From positions 1 to 49,475 of the forward strand of contig VGYQ01000010.1 of NCBI GenBank assembly GCA_016872915.1: a stretch of 49,475 nucleotides of DNA. Direction: 5' to 3'. The notes beneath the pieces were generated by a model that was not told the origin of the DNA, did not search any database, and saw nothing but the letters and a program-made list of their open reading frames with translations. The stretch is from Planctomycetota bacterium. Its GTDB lineage: Bacteria > Planctomycetota > Phycisphaerae > Phycisphaerales > SM1A02. How positions within the stretch are numbered: position 1 is the stretch's first letter; each line of letters starts with the position of its first letter. This document shows, piece after piece, positions 1 through 8,323 of this stretch. Made by a program: the position numbers and the translations under genes.

Positions 1-239
1 TCTCGCACGCGGAGCGTCGCGGCATTCCGCTCCAGTGACACATCGATTGACTCCACGCCATCCACTTCGCGCGCCTCTGCAGTGATTGCTGCGACACAGC
101 CGCCGCAGTGCATCCCACGGACATTCAATTGAACCGTGATCGGCTCGCCGGGCGCGGGCGTGCTATCGCTCCCGCATGCGCTGCAGAGCAACAACACGAG
201 TGTCCCTGCAGTGCGCCGAAGTGCGCGTCTTCCTTTCAT
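1..239 (-). CDS. Lipoprotein with heavy-metal-associated (HMA) domain, partial
   Basis: The gene runs off the left edge, so only the first 79 residues are seen. It starts at an ATG whose bases overlap the stop of the upstream nrnA gene in an ATGA arrangement, which implies translational coupling. The protein begins with two basic clusters and a Leu-rich stretch ending in Cys-Ser-Ala-Cys (residues 19-22), a likely but not ideal lipoprotein signal. It continues into an HMA fold with the metal-binding motif GMHCGGC (Cys45 and Cys48) followed by a typical helix and strand. Such domains bind Cu(I), Zn(II) or Hg(II). I infer an exported metal-binding protein. It could instead be the N-terminus of a larger protein. 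The HMA call is firm; the lipid anchor is less so. Confidence 0.8.
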   Translation of the reverse strand, partial: MKGRRALRRTAGTLVLLLCSACGSDSTPAPGEPITVQLNVRGMHCGGCVAAITAEAREVDGVESIDVSLERNAATLRVR

Positions 240-1270
240 GAGTGCCCCTTCAGGACAACTGCCTGGAGCGCCGACTCCACAAGAGCCCGCGCCTCTGCAA
301 GCGGCTTGGAAATGCGTGCACCCGCTGCTTGCACGTGTCCGCCACCACCGAACTGCGCCGCGAATGCGTTCACATCGATACTCGGCTGCCCCTCCGCGGC
401 GGACTTGCTGCGGAAGCTGCACTTGGTGACTCCAGACGATTGCTCACTCAGAAGGCAGGACATTCCGATGCCACCAATCGTGAGCGGGATATTGACGATG
501 CCACCGATGTCGTCGCTACTAGCACCGGTGGCGGCGAAGTCACCGAGGCCGAGGAGCATGAGAGCAACGCGTCCCTCCCGGTGCAGCGTGACAGAAGACA
601 AGGCACATGCCGTGATGCCAAGACGCGCGGGTCTTCCGTTCTCCTCAAGCAGTTGATGCAGATACACGTGATCGACTCCGGCTTCGAGCAATCGCGAAGC
701 AAGCGCAAGCACGGCGGGTGTGACGCTTTGGAATCGGAACCAACCCGTATCCGTTGCCAGTCCCGTGAAGAGCGCCTCGGCGATGGAGTGTCTTCCGCCA
801 TGCTTCCGCAGATCGATGCCGAGCGCCTCGACAAGTTGGGCAACGATCTGCGTCGCCGCGGCAGCGGAGGTATCGATCACGCGATCGCTGGCGATCGGAT
901 CACCTCGTCCATGGTGATCCAGTCCAACCACGCGTCCGGCCATCGACTTCAGCCAGAGGTCAAGTGGCTCGACCTGATTCCAAGAGCCAGTATCGACCAG
1001 AAGCGCGAGGTCGATGTTTGGATCCATTGTTGGCGGATTCCCGTGCATCGTTTCCCCCTCACGCGCGAGAGCCCGAATGTTCGGATCGACCGATCCACAG
1101 AAGAATCCATCTGCGCGCAGGCCCACAGCCCGAAGGGCACGCACAGCGGCCAAGACCGAACCGGCTGCATCGCCATCGGGGCGTGCGTGAGTCAGTACGG
1201 CGATGTGCTTCGCACCTCGGAGCCGCTGAGCGATCTGCGCGATCGTGGCAGTCGATGCATAGCCATTCAT
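236..1270 (-). CDS. nrnA: DHH/DHHA1 phosphoesterase, oligoribonuclease/pAp phosphatase NrnA type
   Basis: NrnA-type enzymes degrade very short RNA oligonucleotides and dephosphorylate 3'-phosphoadenosine 5'-phosphate using two metal ions. The 344-residue protein has the usual family length. Its N-terminal DHH domain shows HARPDGDAAGS (residues 28-38), Asp93 in LLVDTG, and the name-giving DHH at 118-120 in GLDHHG. The C-terminal DHHA1 domain ends with the substrate-binding glycine run GGGGHVQAAGA near residue 312. It sits between ribF and the HMA lipoprotein gene with four-base ATGA overlaps on both sides, so the three are probably one transcript starting at ribF. Which of the two family activities dominates cannot be read from sequence. 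Confidence 0.9.
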   Translation of the reverse strand: MNGYASTATIAQIAQRLRGAKHIAVLTHARPDGDAAGSVLAAVRALRAVGLRADGFFCGSVDPNIRALAREGETMHGNPPTMDPNIDLALLVDTGSWNQVEPLDLWLKSMAGRVVGLDHHGRGDPIASDRVIDTSAAAATQIVAQLVEALGIDLRKHGGRHSIAEALFTGLATDTGWFRFQSVTPAVLALASRLLEAGVDHVYLHQLLEENGRPARLGITACALSSVTLHREGRVALMLLGLGDFAATGASSDDIGGIVNIPLTIGGIGMSCLLSEQSSGVTKCSFRSKSAAEGQPSIDVNAFAAQFGGGGHVQAAGARISKPLAEARALVESALQAVVLKGHS

Positions 1271-2145
1271 GCTTCAACCTTCTCGCAGTCGCGCGCCATC
1301 TGCTCCACGAGACTATCGACTGAGTCGAATCGAACCATACCCCGAATCCAACGCAGAAAATGAACGCGAATCGTCCTGCCGTAGAGATCGAGCGAGGAAC
1401 CCACCCCGAGCAGATGCACTTCGAGCGTTCGTGGCTGTTCGCCAAATGTCGGGTTGCTGCCGATGCTTGCCGCGCCGCGCCACCTCTCACCACCAGCGCT
1501 AGTCACTTCCACGGCGTACACGCCGTCGGCGGGGAGCATGATGCCGCATGGATCGACGTTTGCGGTCGGGAAGCCAAGTTCGCGACCACGCTGCGCGCCC
1601 CGCACCACGGGCCCCTCGACTATGTGGGGACGACCGAGCACGCGCGCGGCATCGGCCACACGTCCACGTTCAAGCAGCCACCGAATCAGTGAACTTCGCG
1701 CACCCACGACATTGCCATCGCAGAGGCTGACTTCGACCTGATTGGCAACGAGTGTTCGGAACCCAAGACGTGCGCCCGATGCTTCGAGCGTGCGCACATC
1801 GCCGCTCCGAGCGCGACCGAAACGAAAATCTGCGCCCTCGACGATCAGCCCAAAGGGAATGCGCCGGTGCAGCCATTGAATAAAGTCCTCAGGCGAGCGC
1901 CCCAGCAACTCTTCATCGAGCCGCAGCGACTCGACGCGGGTGGCACCCGCCTCGCACAAAAGGCGCAAGCGCTCTGCAGGCAGCGTGAGCAGTGCAGGCG
2001 CACCCCCTCCAAGCAACGTACGCGGATGCGCATCGAAGGTGACGGCGATCACGCACTCGACATCCGCCTCCTGCCGCGCGGCGCGCACGAGCGCCTGGTG
2101 CCCCAGGTGGACACCGTCGAAATTGCCGATAAGGACCGCATCCAT
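1267..2145 (-). CDS. ribF: Bifunctional riboflavin kinase/FMN adenylyltransferase
   Basis: This cytoplasmic enzyme phosphorylates riboflavin to FMN and then adenylylates it to FAD. The 292-residue protein has the two standard domains. The N-terminal nucleotidyltransferase has GNFDGVHLGH at residues 7-16. The C-terminal riboflavin kinase starts near residue 170 and contains the RGRELGFPTANV motif. It is somewhat shorter than the usual 305-315 residues but complete. It is first in a minus-strand operon with nrnA and the HMA lipoprotein gene, and its stop overlaps the nrnA start by four bases. It faces away from the glutamate dehydrogenase gene across 46 bases. The deaminase/reductase RibD of the same pathway is elsewhere in the window (31087-32229). 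Confidence 0.95.
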   Translation of the reverse strand: MDAVLIGNFDGVHLGHQALVRAARQEADVECVIAVTFDAHPRTLLGGGAPALLTLPAERLRLLCEAGATRVESLRLDEELLGRSPEDFIQWLHRRIPFGLIVEGADFRFGRARSGDVRTLEASGARLGFRTLVANQVEVSLCDGNVVGARSSLIRWLLERGRVADAARVLGRPHIVEGPVVRGAQRGRELGFPTANVDPCGIMLPADGVYAVEVTSAGGERWRGAASIGSNPTFGEQPRTLEVHLLGVGSSLDLYGRTIRVHFLRWIRGMVRFDSVDSLVEQMARDCEKVEA

Positions 2146-2179
2146 CTGAGAAACACTCCCATTTCGGGATCGAAACGGG

Positions 2180-2185
2180 TAGTTT
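2180..2185 (+). promoter_or_regulatory. Possible -10 box (TAGTTT) for glutamate dehydrogenase
   Basis: TAGTTT lies six bases before the ATG at 2192, in the 46-base divergent gap with ribF. No Shine-Dalgarno sequence is visible before the ATG. If this is the -10 element, transcription would begin at or next to the start codon. No clear -35 hexamer is seen. Confidence 0.3.
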
Positions 2186-2191
2186 TACGCC

Positions 2192-5149
2192 ATGCAGGGA
2201 GTTCGATCAACCGAAAGCGGCAGTTCATCAGTACCGGCACAAGAAACACTGCTCGAAGACCTCTGCGGCGAGTTCCGATCCATCGCCGCTGAACTCGTGC
2301 CCTGGTTCGTCGACAACATGCCTCGCATGTACTTCTTGGACACACCCCCTGCAGCGCAGCGTGCACATCTGCGCGCCATCTTGGCTGCACGCGCATCGGG
2401 GCGCCCAGTGGATACGACGTTCCGGTCGAGCGATGGATCATCCATCACCGCCATCCGATCGGGCAACAGAACGGGGATTCTGGCTGAAGTCGTGCGCGAG
2501 CTGCCGCTCGATGCGTCACTGCGTGCCGCCAAGATTCATACCTCCCGCGACGGCTCACTCATCATCGACACCTTCGAGTTTGGCGAGCAAGAGCCCTTTG
2601 ACCCGACGCAACCTCGGCAGTGTGCCGCGATGGATGCGGCAGTCGAGTTCGCACTCGTGCACCACCCAACCATTGCCGAAGAGGACTTTCGCCGATATCT
2701 CGCAGGCTGCTCCTCGCGGTACCTGCTCACGCTGACCCCTCTTCGAATGTGTCGGCACTTTGAACTCTTCCGCTCGGTGAGTGGCACAGAGTTGCCGACC
2801 ATCTCACTCGAAACCGAAGATGATCCAACCGTGGCGCGCATCACACTGGCCGTGTCGAACGCTCGGACTCGCACGATGCTGGAGCGTGCTGCACGTGTGC
2901 TTCGGCGCCATGATGCAAGCGTTGTCCGTGCGCACCTCGATGTGGCACGAGATGGGGATGCCGGGCGCGTGACATTTATTGCCTTCATCGCGCAGTGGGC
3001 AAGTGGAGCACGCATCGAGTCGAATGATCCGCGTTGGCTGCGGCTCCGCGAGGAACTGCTGCGCGTGAAGTGGCTCGATTTCCGCGTCATCGAGTTCGTC
3101 GAACGTCACCCAACATTCACGGTGCCCGAGGGGGAACTGGTGGCAGCCTTTGCGGATCTCGTTCGCCACATGCTTGTCCCTTCCGATCCGCTGGCGTTCA
3201 CCCGCGACCGCGTGACCGAGACGCTCGCGGCTCATGCCTCACTGACGAAGCCACTGCTGGAGCTCTTCCAAGCGAGATTCGATCCTGCGCATCCGCTGAC
3301 GCAGCATGCCTTTGACCTTCGCGCCGAGGAACTGGCGACACGCATCGCCGCCCTCGGCGACTCGGATGATGCGCGGGATGTCTTCGAGGCGCTGTGGCGG
3401 GCGATCCGCGCAACGCTGCGCACGAATCTCTTCGTCCCCAACCGCTTCTCACTGGCGCTTCGTCTTGCGCCGGATCTGCTCCAGGGACCGACACGTCCGG
3501 AACTCCCCTTTGGCGTGTTCTTCGTCTACGGCCGAGGCTTCCATGGCTTCCATGTTCGCTTCAAGGAAATCGCGCGCGGCGGACTCCGAATCGTGAAGCC
3601 AACAACGGCGGTGCTCTACGACCGCGAGTCGGAGCGGCTCTATGACGAGGTGTATGGGCTTTCCTTTGCGCAGCAACTCAAGAACAAGGACATCCCGGAG
3701 GGCGGCGCAAAGGCTGCCATCGTGCTTGAGCCACCGGCAGAAGCCACTCGATGCGTCAAGGCATTCGTGGATGGCATCCTCGATCTCATCACGCCGGAGG
3801 CTGCCACGCGCAGCCAGGTGGTCGACCTGCTCGGGTTCAATGAGTTCATTTACCTCGGTCCCGATGAGAACATCACTCCCACTCATATTGACTGGATCGT
3901 GGAACGCGCCGTCTTCCGCGGCTATCCGCTGGCGAACGCGTTCATGAGTTCCAAGCCAGATGGTGGGATCAACCACAAAGAGTTTGGCGTCACGAGTGAA
4001 GGCGTCAATGTCTTCCTGCGGACGGCATTGCTCGCCCGCGGCATCGACCCCACGAAGCAGCGCTTTACCATCAAGATCACGGGTGGACCCGATGGGGACG
4101 TAGCGGGCAACATGATGCGGATTCTGTCGCGCGATTACGGGCAGAACGCGTGCATCGTTGGAGTGGCGGATGGCAGCGGTATCGGAGAGGATCCAAACGG
4201 ACTCGATCATGGCGAACTCATGAGGCTGTTTCAGGGGGGATATCCCATCGTGCACTTTGACCCCTCGCGGCTTTCGCACCGCGGAAGAGTCGTTCCCGCC
4301 GACACTCCAGAAGGCGTCCAGCTTCGCAACTCGCTCCACAATCGGCTCGTGACAGATGCGTTTGTTCCTGGTGGCGGGCGCCCTGCCACCATCAACGAGC
4401 GCAATTGGCAGGAGTATCTGCAGCCCGATGGTCGCCCATCAAGCCCACTGATCGTGGAAGGCGCGAACCTCTTCCTCACTCCACAGGCGCGTGAGCTGCT
4501 GACCAAGGCTGGCACGACAATCTTTAAGGACTCGAGTGCCAACAAGTGTGGGGTGATCTGCTCCAGTTTTGAAATTGCATCGAGCATGCTGATGGATGAG
4601 GCGCAGTTTCTTGCAGTGAAACAGAGATATGTGGAGGAGGTACTCACGCGGCTGCGTGAGATCGCGCAGGCAGAGGCGGTCATCCTGCTCGCCGAGTCAA
4701 AACGCCATCCGTCGGTATCGCTGCCCGAACTTTCGACCCGCCTCTCGCGAGCGATCAACTCGGGTGCCGATGCGATCAAGCCCGCCGTGGCGTCGTGGCG
4801 CCGAGAGCACGGCGATCTGTTTCGCGAAGTTGTTCTGCGCCACCTGCCAACGGAACTCCACCGCGCCTGTGGCGAGCGGATCTTCTCGGATTTGCCAGTT
4901 CCCTACTTGGAGTGGATGGTGGCGAAGAGCATGGCGAGCCGCTTCGTCTACCGTGAGGGGATCGACTTCTTTGCGTCCATGGACAGTGATGCCATCGCTT
5001 CCGTGGCGCTGCGGTACCTGCAGAAGTCTCGCGAGGTTCGCGCCCTTGTGGATCAGGTCCGCTCCAGTGGGCTTGCCAGTGCGGAAGAAATCGCAGCGCT
5101 ACTGGAGCGCGCTGGCACACGCGCCGCACTGTTGGATTCTGGCTCATGA
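2192..5149 (+). CDS. NAD-specific glutamate dehydrogenase, large single-chain type
   Basis: The enzyme oxidatively deaminates glutamate to 2-oxoglutarate and ammonia with NAD+. At 985 residues it is closer to the about 115-kDa class typified by yeast Gdh2 than to the 1,600-residue bacterial form or the 450-residue hexameric enzymes. The catalytic part starts near residue 440: ARGGLRIV near 460, the substrate lysine region KNKDIPEGGAKAA near 497, the Rossmann NAD-binding motif GGPDGDVAGNMM near 630, and EGANLF near 757. About 440 residues precede it and probably have regulatory or oligomerisation roles. Its stop overlaps the next gene (DUF4139) by four bases. Together with PutA at 41941-45003 it would complete proline-to-2-oxoglutarate catabolism. 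Confidence 0.93.
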   Translation: MQGVRSTESGSSSVPAQETLLEDLCGEFRSIAAELVPWFVDNMPRMYFLDTPPAAQRAHLRAILAARASGRPVDTTFRSSDGSSITAIRSGNRTGILAEVVRELPLDASLRAAKIHTSRDGSLIIDTFEFGEQEPFDPTQPRQCAAMDAAVEFALVHHPTIAEEDFRRYLAGCSSRYLLTLTPLRMCRHFELFRSVSGTELPTISLETEDDPTVARITLAVSNARTRTMLERAARVLRRHDASVVRAHLDVARDGDAGRVTFIAFIAQWASGARIESNDPRWLRLREELLRVKWLDFRVIEFVERHPTFTVPEGELVAAFADLVRHMLVPSDPLAFTRDRVTETLAAHASLTKPLLELFQARFDPAHPLTQHAFDLRAEELATRIAALGDSDDARDVFEALWRAIRATLRTNLFVPNRFSLALRLAPDLLQGPTRPELPFGVFFVYGRGFHGFHVRFKEIARGGLRIVKPTTAVLYDRESERLYDEVYGLSFAQQLKNKDIPEGGAKAAIVLEPPAEATRCVKAFVDGILDLITPEAATRSQVVDLLGFNEFIYLGPDENITPTHIDWIVERAVFRGYPLANAFMSSKPDGGINHKEFGVTSEGVNVFLRTALLARGIDPTKQRFTIKITGGPDGDVAGNMMRILSRDYGQNACIVGVADGSGIGEDPNGLDHGELMRLFQGGYPIVHFDPSRLSHRGRVVPADTPEGVQLRNSLHNRLVTDAFVPGGGRPATINERNWQEYLQPDGRPSSPLIVEGANLFLTPQARELLTKAGTTIFKDSSANKCGVICSSFEIASSMLMDEAQFLAVKQRYVEEVLTRLREIAQAEAVILLAESKRHPSVSLPELSTRLSRAINSGADAIKPAVASWRREHGDLFREVVLRHLPTELHRACGERIFSDLPVPYLEWMVAKSMASRFVYREGIDFFASMDSDAIASVALRYLQKSREVRALVDQVRSSGLASAEEIAALLERAGTRAALLDSGS

Positions 5150-6867
5150 CCAGGGCATGCCGTCCATGCATGCTCGCGGCCGTCGCGCTCCTTTTGCCGG
5201 TCGCCATTGGACGCGCTCAGGTGCCCGCGACCGCGCCCGACGTGGAGTCGGCAAGAACCTGCGACGCCCCAGTGGAGTCGGTTCTGCTCTATCAAGGCCG
5301 AGCGGCGGTCACGCGCAAGGCGACAGTCCCGCTGACCTCCGGCGTGTGGCGGCTTCGCTTTCCAGGCCTGCCCGTATCCGTGCAGCCCGAGACGGTCGAG
5401 GCGAGGTCGTCTGTTGGAAAAATCTTGTCAGTCGACTTTCTGGCACAAGCCACTGTGGAGTCACCAACGACACCTGAAGCGCAGGCCATCGATGCAGAGA
5501 TCAAAAGGATCGAGCGCGAACTTGCCGACACCGAGGACACGCTCTCTGGACTTCGAGCAGACCAGCGCCGCGTCGAGGCAATTGGTGTGCGTGCAACAAC
5601 AGATGCGACCGCGACCGCTGGAACTTCACAGCTCGATATCTCACGGCTTGAGGCGCTTCTGAAGTGGACCACAGAACAACAGACTCGTATCTCTCGGGCT
5701 CTTCGCACGGCGGAACAACGTGCAATGGAGTTGGCTGCAGAGAGGTCGGCAGCGGAGGTTCGGCGAAAGCAGCTCGGATCTATGAGCAGTTCGGTGCAGT
5801 CGGCAGAAGTGGTGGTCGCCATCACGGAGAGTGCAAGTGCAGACGTACGGCTTTCCTACCTGGTGGACCAGGCCGGTTGGGAGCCCACCTATTCGGTGCG
5901 CGCAGATCCGGCTGCCGGGACAGTACGGATCGAGTTTGATGCACGCGTCAGGCAAGCCTCGGGCGAAAACTGGCGAGGCGTGCAGTTGGCGCTTTCCACG
6001 GCACAGCCATCAAGGGCGGCTGCGCCTCCAACGGTCATCCCATGGCGGGTCGACGTCCAACAGCCGATTCGCCCCATGCCCAGAGGCGGGACCTCCCGAG
6101 GTGTGGAAGTTTCCTCACCGACTGTAGAGGCAGCCCCATCTGCCCCGGCCGGTCTGATCGGATCAGGTGACGATGCTGCCTCGCTCTCTTCCGACGCACG
6201 GATTGGTGGGAACGGCCCTGCCGTGTCCTACGCGATTGAGCTTCCTTTCGATGCGGTGAGTGACCGCGAGGCGAGCCGGCGCGCCCGTATCGCATGCTTC
6301 GATACCAAGGCGCGATTCGTCCACTGCGCGCAGCCCGTGGCGGGAGATGGTGTCTTCCTTCGTGCAACGCTGGTCAACAGCAGCAACTTCAATCTGTTGC
6401 CGGGGCAGTGCTCTGCATTTGTCGGCAGTGACTTCGTTGGAGCCGCTCTCTTCGCTGGTGCGGCACCGAATGAGGACGTATCGGTATTTTTTGGCATAGA
6501 TCCATCTGTCATCGTCCGCCGTGAAGAAGTGGAGCGCGTGGAAAGACAGTCGGGGCTGTTTGGTGGCGGAACCGATACGGTGTGCGCCTTTCGCATCTCG
6601 ATTCTGAACGGCAGTGGACGAACGATCGATATGGAACTCATGGATCGAAGACCAGTCAGTGGGAGTGATCGAATTGAAGTCCGAGTCGAGGATGCCAAGC
6701 CATCACTTTCGATGGCCAGTGAGTACCTCGCAGCATCTGCTCCGCTTGGCTTGCTTCGATGGGATCTTGCTGTGCCGCCCGCCCGCCCAGGCGAGGATGG
6801 AATGCTGGTGACCTGGCGTACCATCGTGAGTCGCCCGAAGGAACTTGATATCACCCCCCTGCCGTGA
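5146..6867 (+). CDS. Secreted DUF4139 (mucoidy inhibitor A-like) protein
   Basis: The 573-residue protein has an N-terminal signal peptide (residues 1-25, ending in GRAQ). A DUF4140-like N-terminal domain follows, with YQGRAAVTRKATVPL near residue 50. A coiled-coil stretch rich in Glu, Arg and Ala spans about 105-200. The DUF4139 beta-rich domain comes after it, with SYLVDQAGWEPTYSVRAD near 235-255. The family is exported and of unknown biochemical function; the name comes from a mucoidy phenotype. Its ATG overlaps the glutamate dehydrogenase stop (ATGA), so it is probably co-translated with it, an odd pairing. A Pro/Gly/Ser-rich linker interrupts the domain near residues 305-350. Family assignment is confident; role is unknown. 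Confidence 0.88.
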   Translation: MTRACRPCMLAAVALLLPVAIGRAQVPATAPDVESARTCDAPVESVLLYQGRAAVTRKATVPLTSGVWRLRFPGLPVSVQPETVEARSSVGKILSVDFLAQATVESPTTPEAQAIDAEIKRIERELADTEDTLSGLRADQRRVEAIGVRATTDATATAGTSQLDISRLEALLKWTTEQQTRISRALRTAEQRAMELAAERSAAEVRRKQLGSMSSSVQSAEVVVAITESASADVRLSYLVDQAGWEPTYSVRADPAAGTVRIEFDARVRQASGENWRGVQLALSTAQPSRAAAPPTVIPWRVDVQQPIRPMPRGGTSRGVEVSSPTVEAAPSAPAGLIGSGDDAASLSSDARIGGNGPAVSYAIELPFDAVSDREASRRARIACFDTKARFVHCAQPVAGDGVFLRATLVNSSNFNLLPGQCSAFVGSDFVGAALFAGAAPNEDVSVFFGIDPSVIVRREEVERVERQSGLFGGGTDTVCAFRISILNGSGRTIDMELMDRRPVSGSDRIEVRVEDAKPSLSMASEYLAASAPLGLLRWDLAVPPARPGEDGMLVTWRTIVSRPKELDITPLP

Positions 6868-6880
6868 TTCGGCTCGGGTG

Positions 6881-8293
6881 ATGAGTGCCATGCCGATGAC
6901 CGCCCTGCTGCTCCCGCTCTCGCTGATCGTGACCATCCTGTCATGGCAGGGAGAGTCTGCGACCGCTCCGACACAGGCCGATGCCAAGCCCGCCCGCCGA
7001 GTTCATGTGATCGTGGACCGCAAGACAGGGGCTGGCGGAGCAGTGGTCACGGAGGAGGAAGCGCGGCTCGTGATTGAGCGCGATGGCAAGCGAACGGAGT
7101 TCAACAAGGATCTTGTGATCGATGTCATTGATCTTGTGGACGTGACATCTCCTGCTCCCGCGCTGGTCTATCTACGCGATGGAGGCGTTCGTCGCGTACA
7201 GCTGGTCGCAGATGACTTTGACGAGGTGCGACATGTGATTGGCGATTCGCCGCGCAGTATTCCTCGCGCAGAGGTGTACCGCGTGGTGCTAGTTCGACCC
7301 TTTGACGATCAATACAAAGCGCTGCGGGAATCGATCGAGCCCGATGATTATGCGCGGCGGCTCGCGCTCTGTGACTGGCTGGTGGCGCAGCGCAAGTACG
7401 CACTTGCGGAGCAGGAGCTTGTTCCGCTCGTTGAGGCGAGCAAGCTGCCGGAAGCGGTCGCACTGCTCAAGCGGGTACGGTCGCAACTCAAACTCCATGC
7501 CGGGAAGACAAGCGGAGCAACGGATCGCACCAATGCCGATACGAAGAAGAAGGCCGAAGATGTCACTCCGGTATTCGACAGGAGTGGCCTCCGTCTTCTG
7601 AGTGATGCAGAGGTCAATCTCATTCGTGTCTATGAGATTGACTTTGACCGACCGCCTCGCATCGCCATTGCAGCGGCGGATGCACGCCAACTGTTTGCAG
7701 ACCATGCCTCGAGTCCGCGGGTTCCGCGCGATCCGGCGGAGCAGACGGCACTCGCCGAAGGAGATCCACTGCGTCTTGTTCGGCTTGCGTTTGATCTGAA
7801 AGCGCGCGACTTCTATCCGCGAATCCGTGTCCTCACAGAACCGGAGTCCATGCTGCGCTTCCGCCGTGATGTGCATGACAGTTGGCTGATCCCAAACTGT
7901 GCGACAAGCGGATGCCACGGGGGCCCCGATGGAGGCTCGCTGTTCCTGCATGAGGGAGAGCGGGGCAACACCCAAGTCGCGACGACGAACATGTTGCACG
8001 TTTTGCTTGGACGGACTGGCGATCGCCCTCTCGTCGACTTCAGTGATGCGGCACGTTCGCCGCTGCTGCAGTATGCGCTGCCGCGGGATGAAGCCGCGAC
8101 TCCTCATCCACCCGTCCCTGGCTGGAAACCTGCATTTGGCAAGCGAGTCAATGAAGCGAAATTCGCGGCATCTGTGGCGTGGATTCGTTCGCTCTATCAA
8201 CCGCGCCCGACCTACCCAGTCGAGTATGCCCCGCCTGACTTTCGCCTTCCCCCCGCGGGCAGTGATGCAGATCAAGACGAGCCATCCCGCTAG
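6881..8293 (+). CDS. Exported protein with single CX4CH cytochrome-c-like motif
   Basis: I do not recognise a named family. I chose the ATG at 6881 rather than an in-frame ATG at 6845, because the later start leaves a 13-base gap after the previous gene and places a clean signal peptide (residues 1-29) at the N-terminus. That gives 470 residues. The body is mixed alpha/beta with no transmembrane segment after the signal. Near the C-terminus is Cys340-Ala-Thr-Ser-Gly-Cys345-His346, followed by glycines. This resembles a heme c attachment site but with four rather than two residues between the cysteines. Histidines and a methionine (TTNMLH near 370) downstream could be distal ligands. A periplasmic c-type cytochrome role is plausible. 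The cysteines could instead form a disulphide or bind a metal. Confidence 0.6.
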   Translation: MSAMPMTALLLPLSLIVTILSWQGESATAPTQADAKPARRVHVIVDRKTGAGGAVVTEEEARLVIERDGKRTEFNKDLVIDVIDLVDVTSPAPALVYLRDGGVRRVQLVADDFDEVRHVIGDSPRSIPRAEVYRVVLVRPFDDQYKALRESIEPDDYARRLALCDWLVAQRKYALAEQELVPLVEASKLPEAVALLKRVRSQLKLHAGKTSGATDRTNADTKKKAEDVTPVFDRSGLRLLSDAEVNLIRVYEIDFDRPPRIAIAAADARQLFADHASSPRVPRDPAEQTALAEGDPLRLVRLAFDLKARDFYPRIRVLTEPESMLRFRRDVHDSWLIPNCATSGCHGGPDGGSLFLHEGERGNTQVATTNMLHVLLGRTGDRPLVDFSDAARSPLLQYALPRDEAATPHPPVPGWKPAFGKRVNEAKFAASVAWIRSLYQPRPTYPVEYAPPDFRLPPAGSDADQDEPSR

Positions 8294-8306
8294 TTTGGCG
8301 CAGGCG

Positions 8307-8312
8307 TACACT
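8307..8312 (+). promoter_or_regulatory. Possible -10 box (TACACT) for the lipoprotein gene
   Basis: TACACT, preceded by CG, lies 11 bases before the ATG at 8324 in a 30-base gap. The same CGTACACTC string precedes the gene at 37399. No ribosome binding site is evident between box and start codon. Confidence 0.4.
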
Positions 8313-8323
8313 CAAGAGTTCCC

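Noticed and set aside
242-1363. 373-codon plus-strand frame opposite nrnA
   Set aside because: Antisense to a clear DHH phosphoesterase with matching motifs; nothing recognisable in it.
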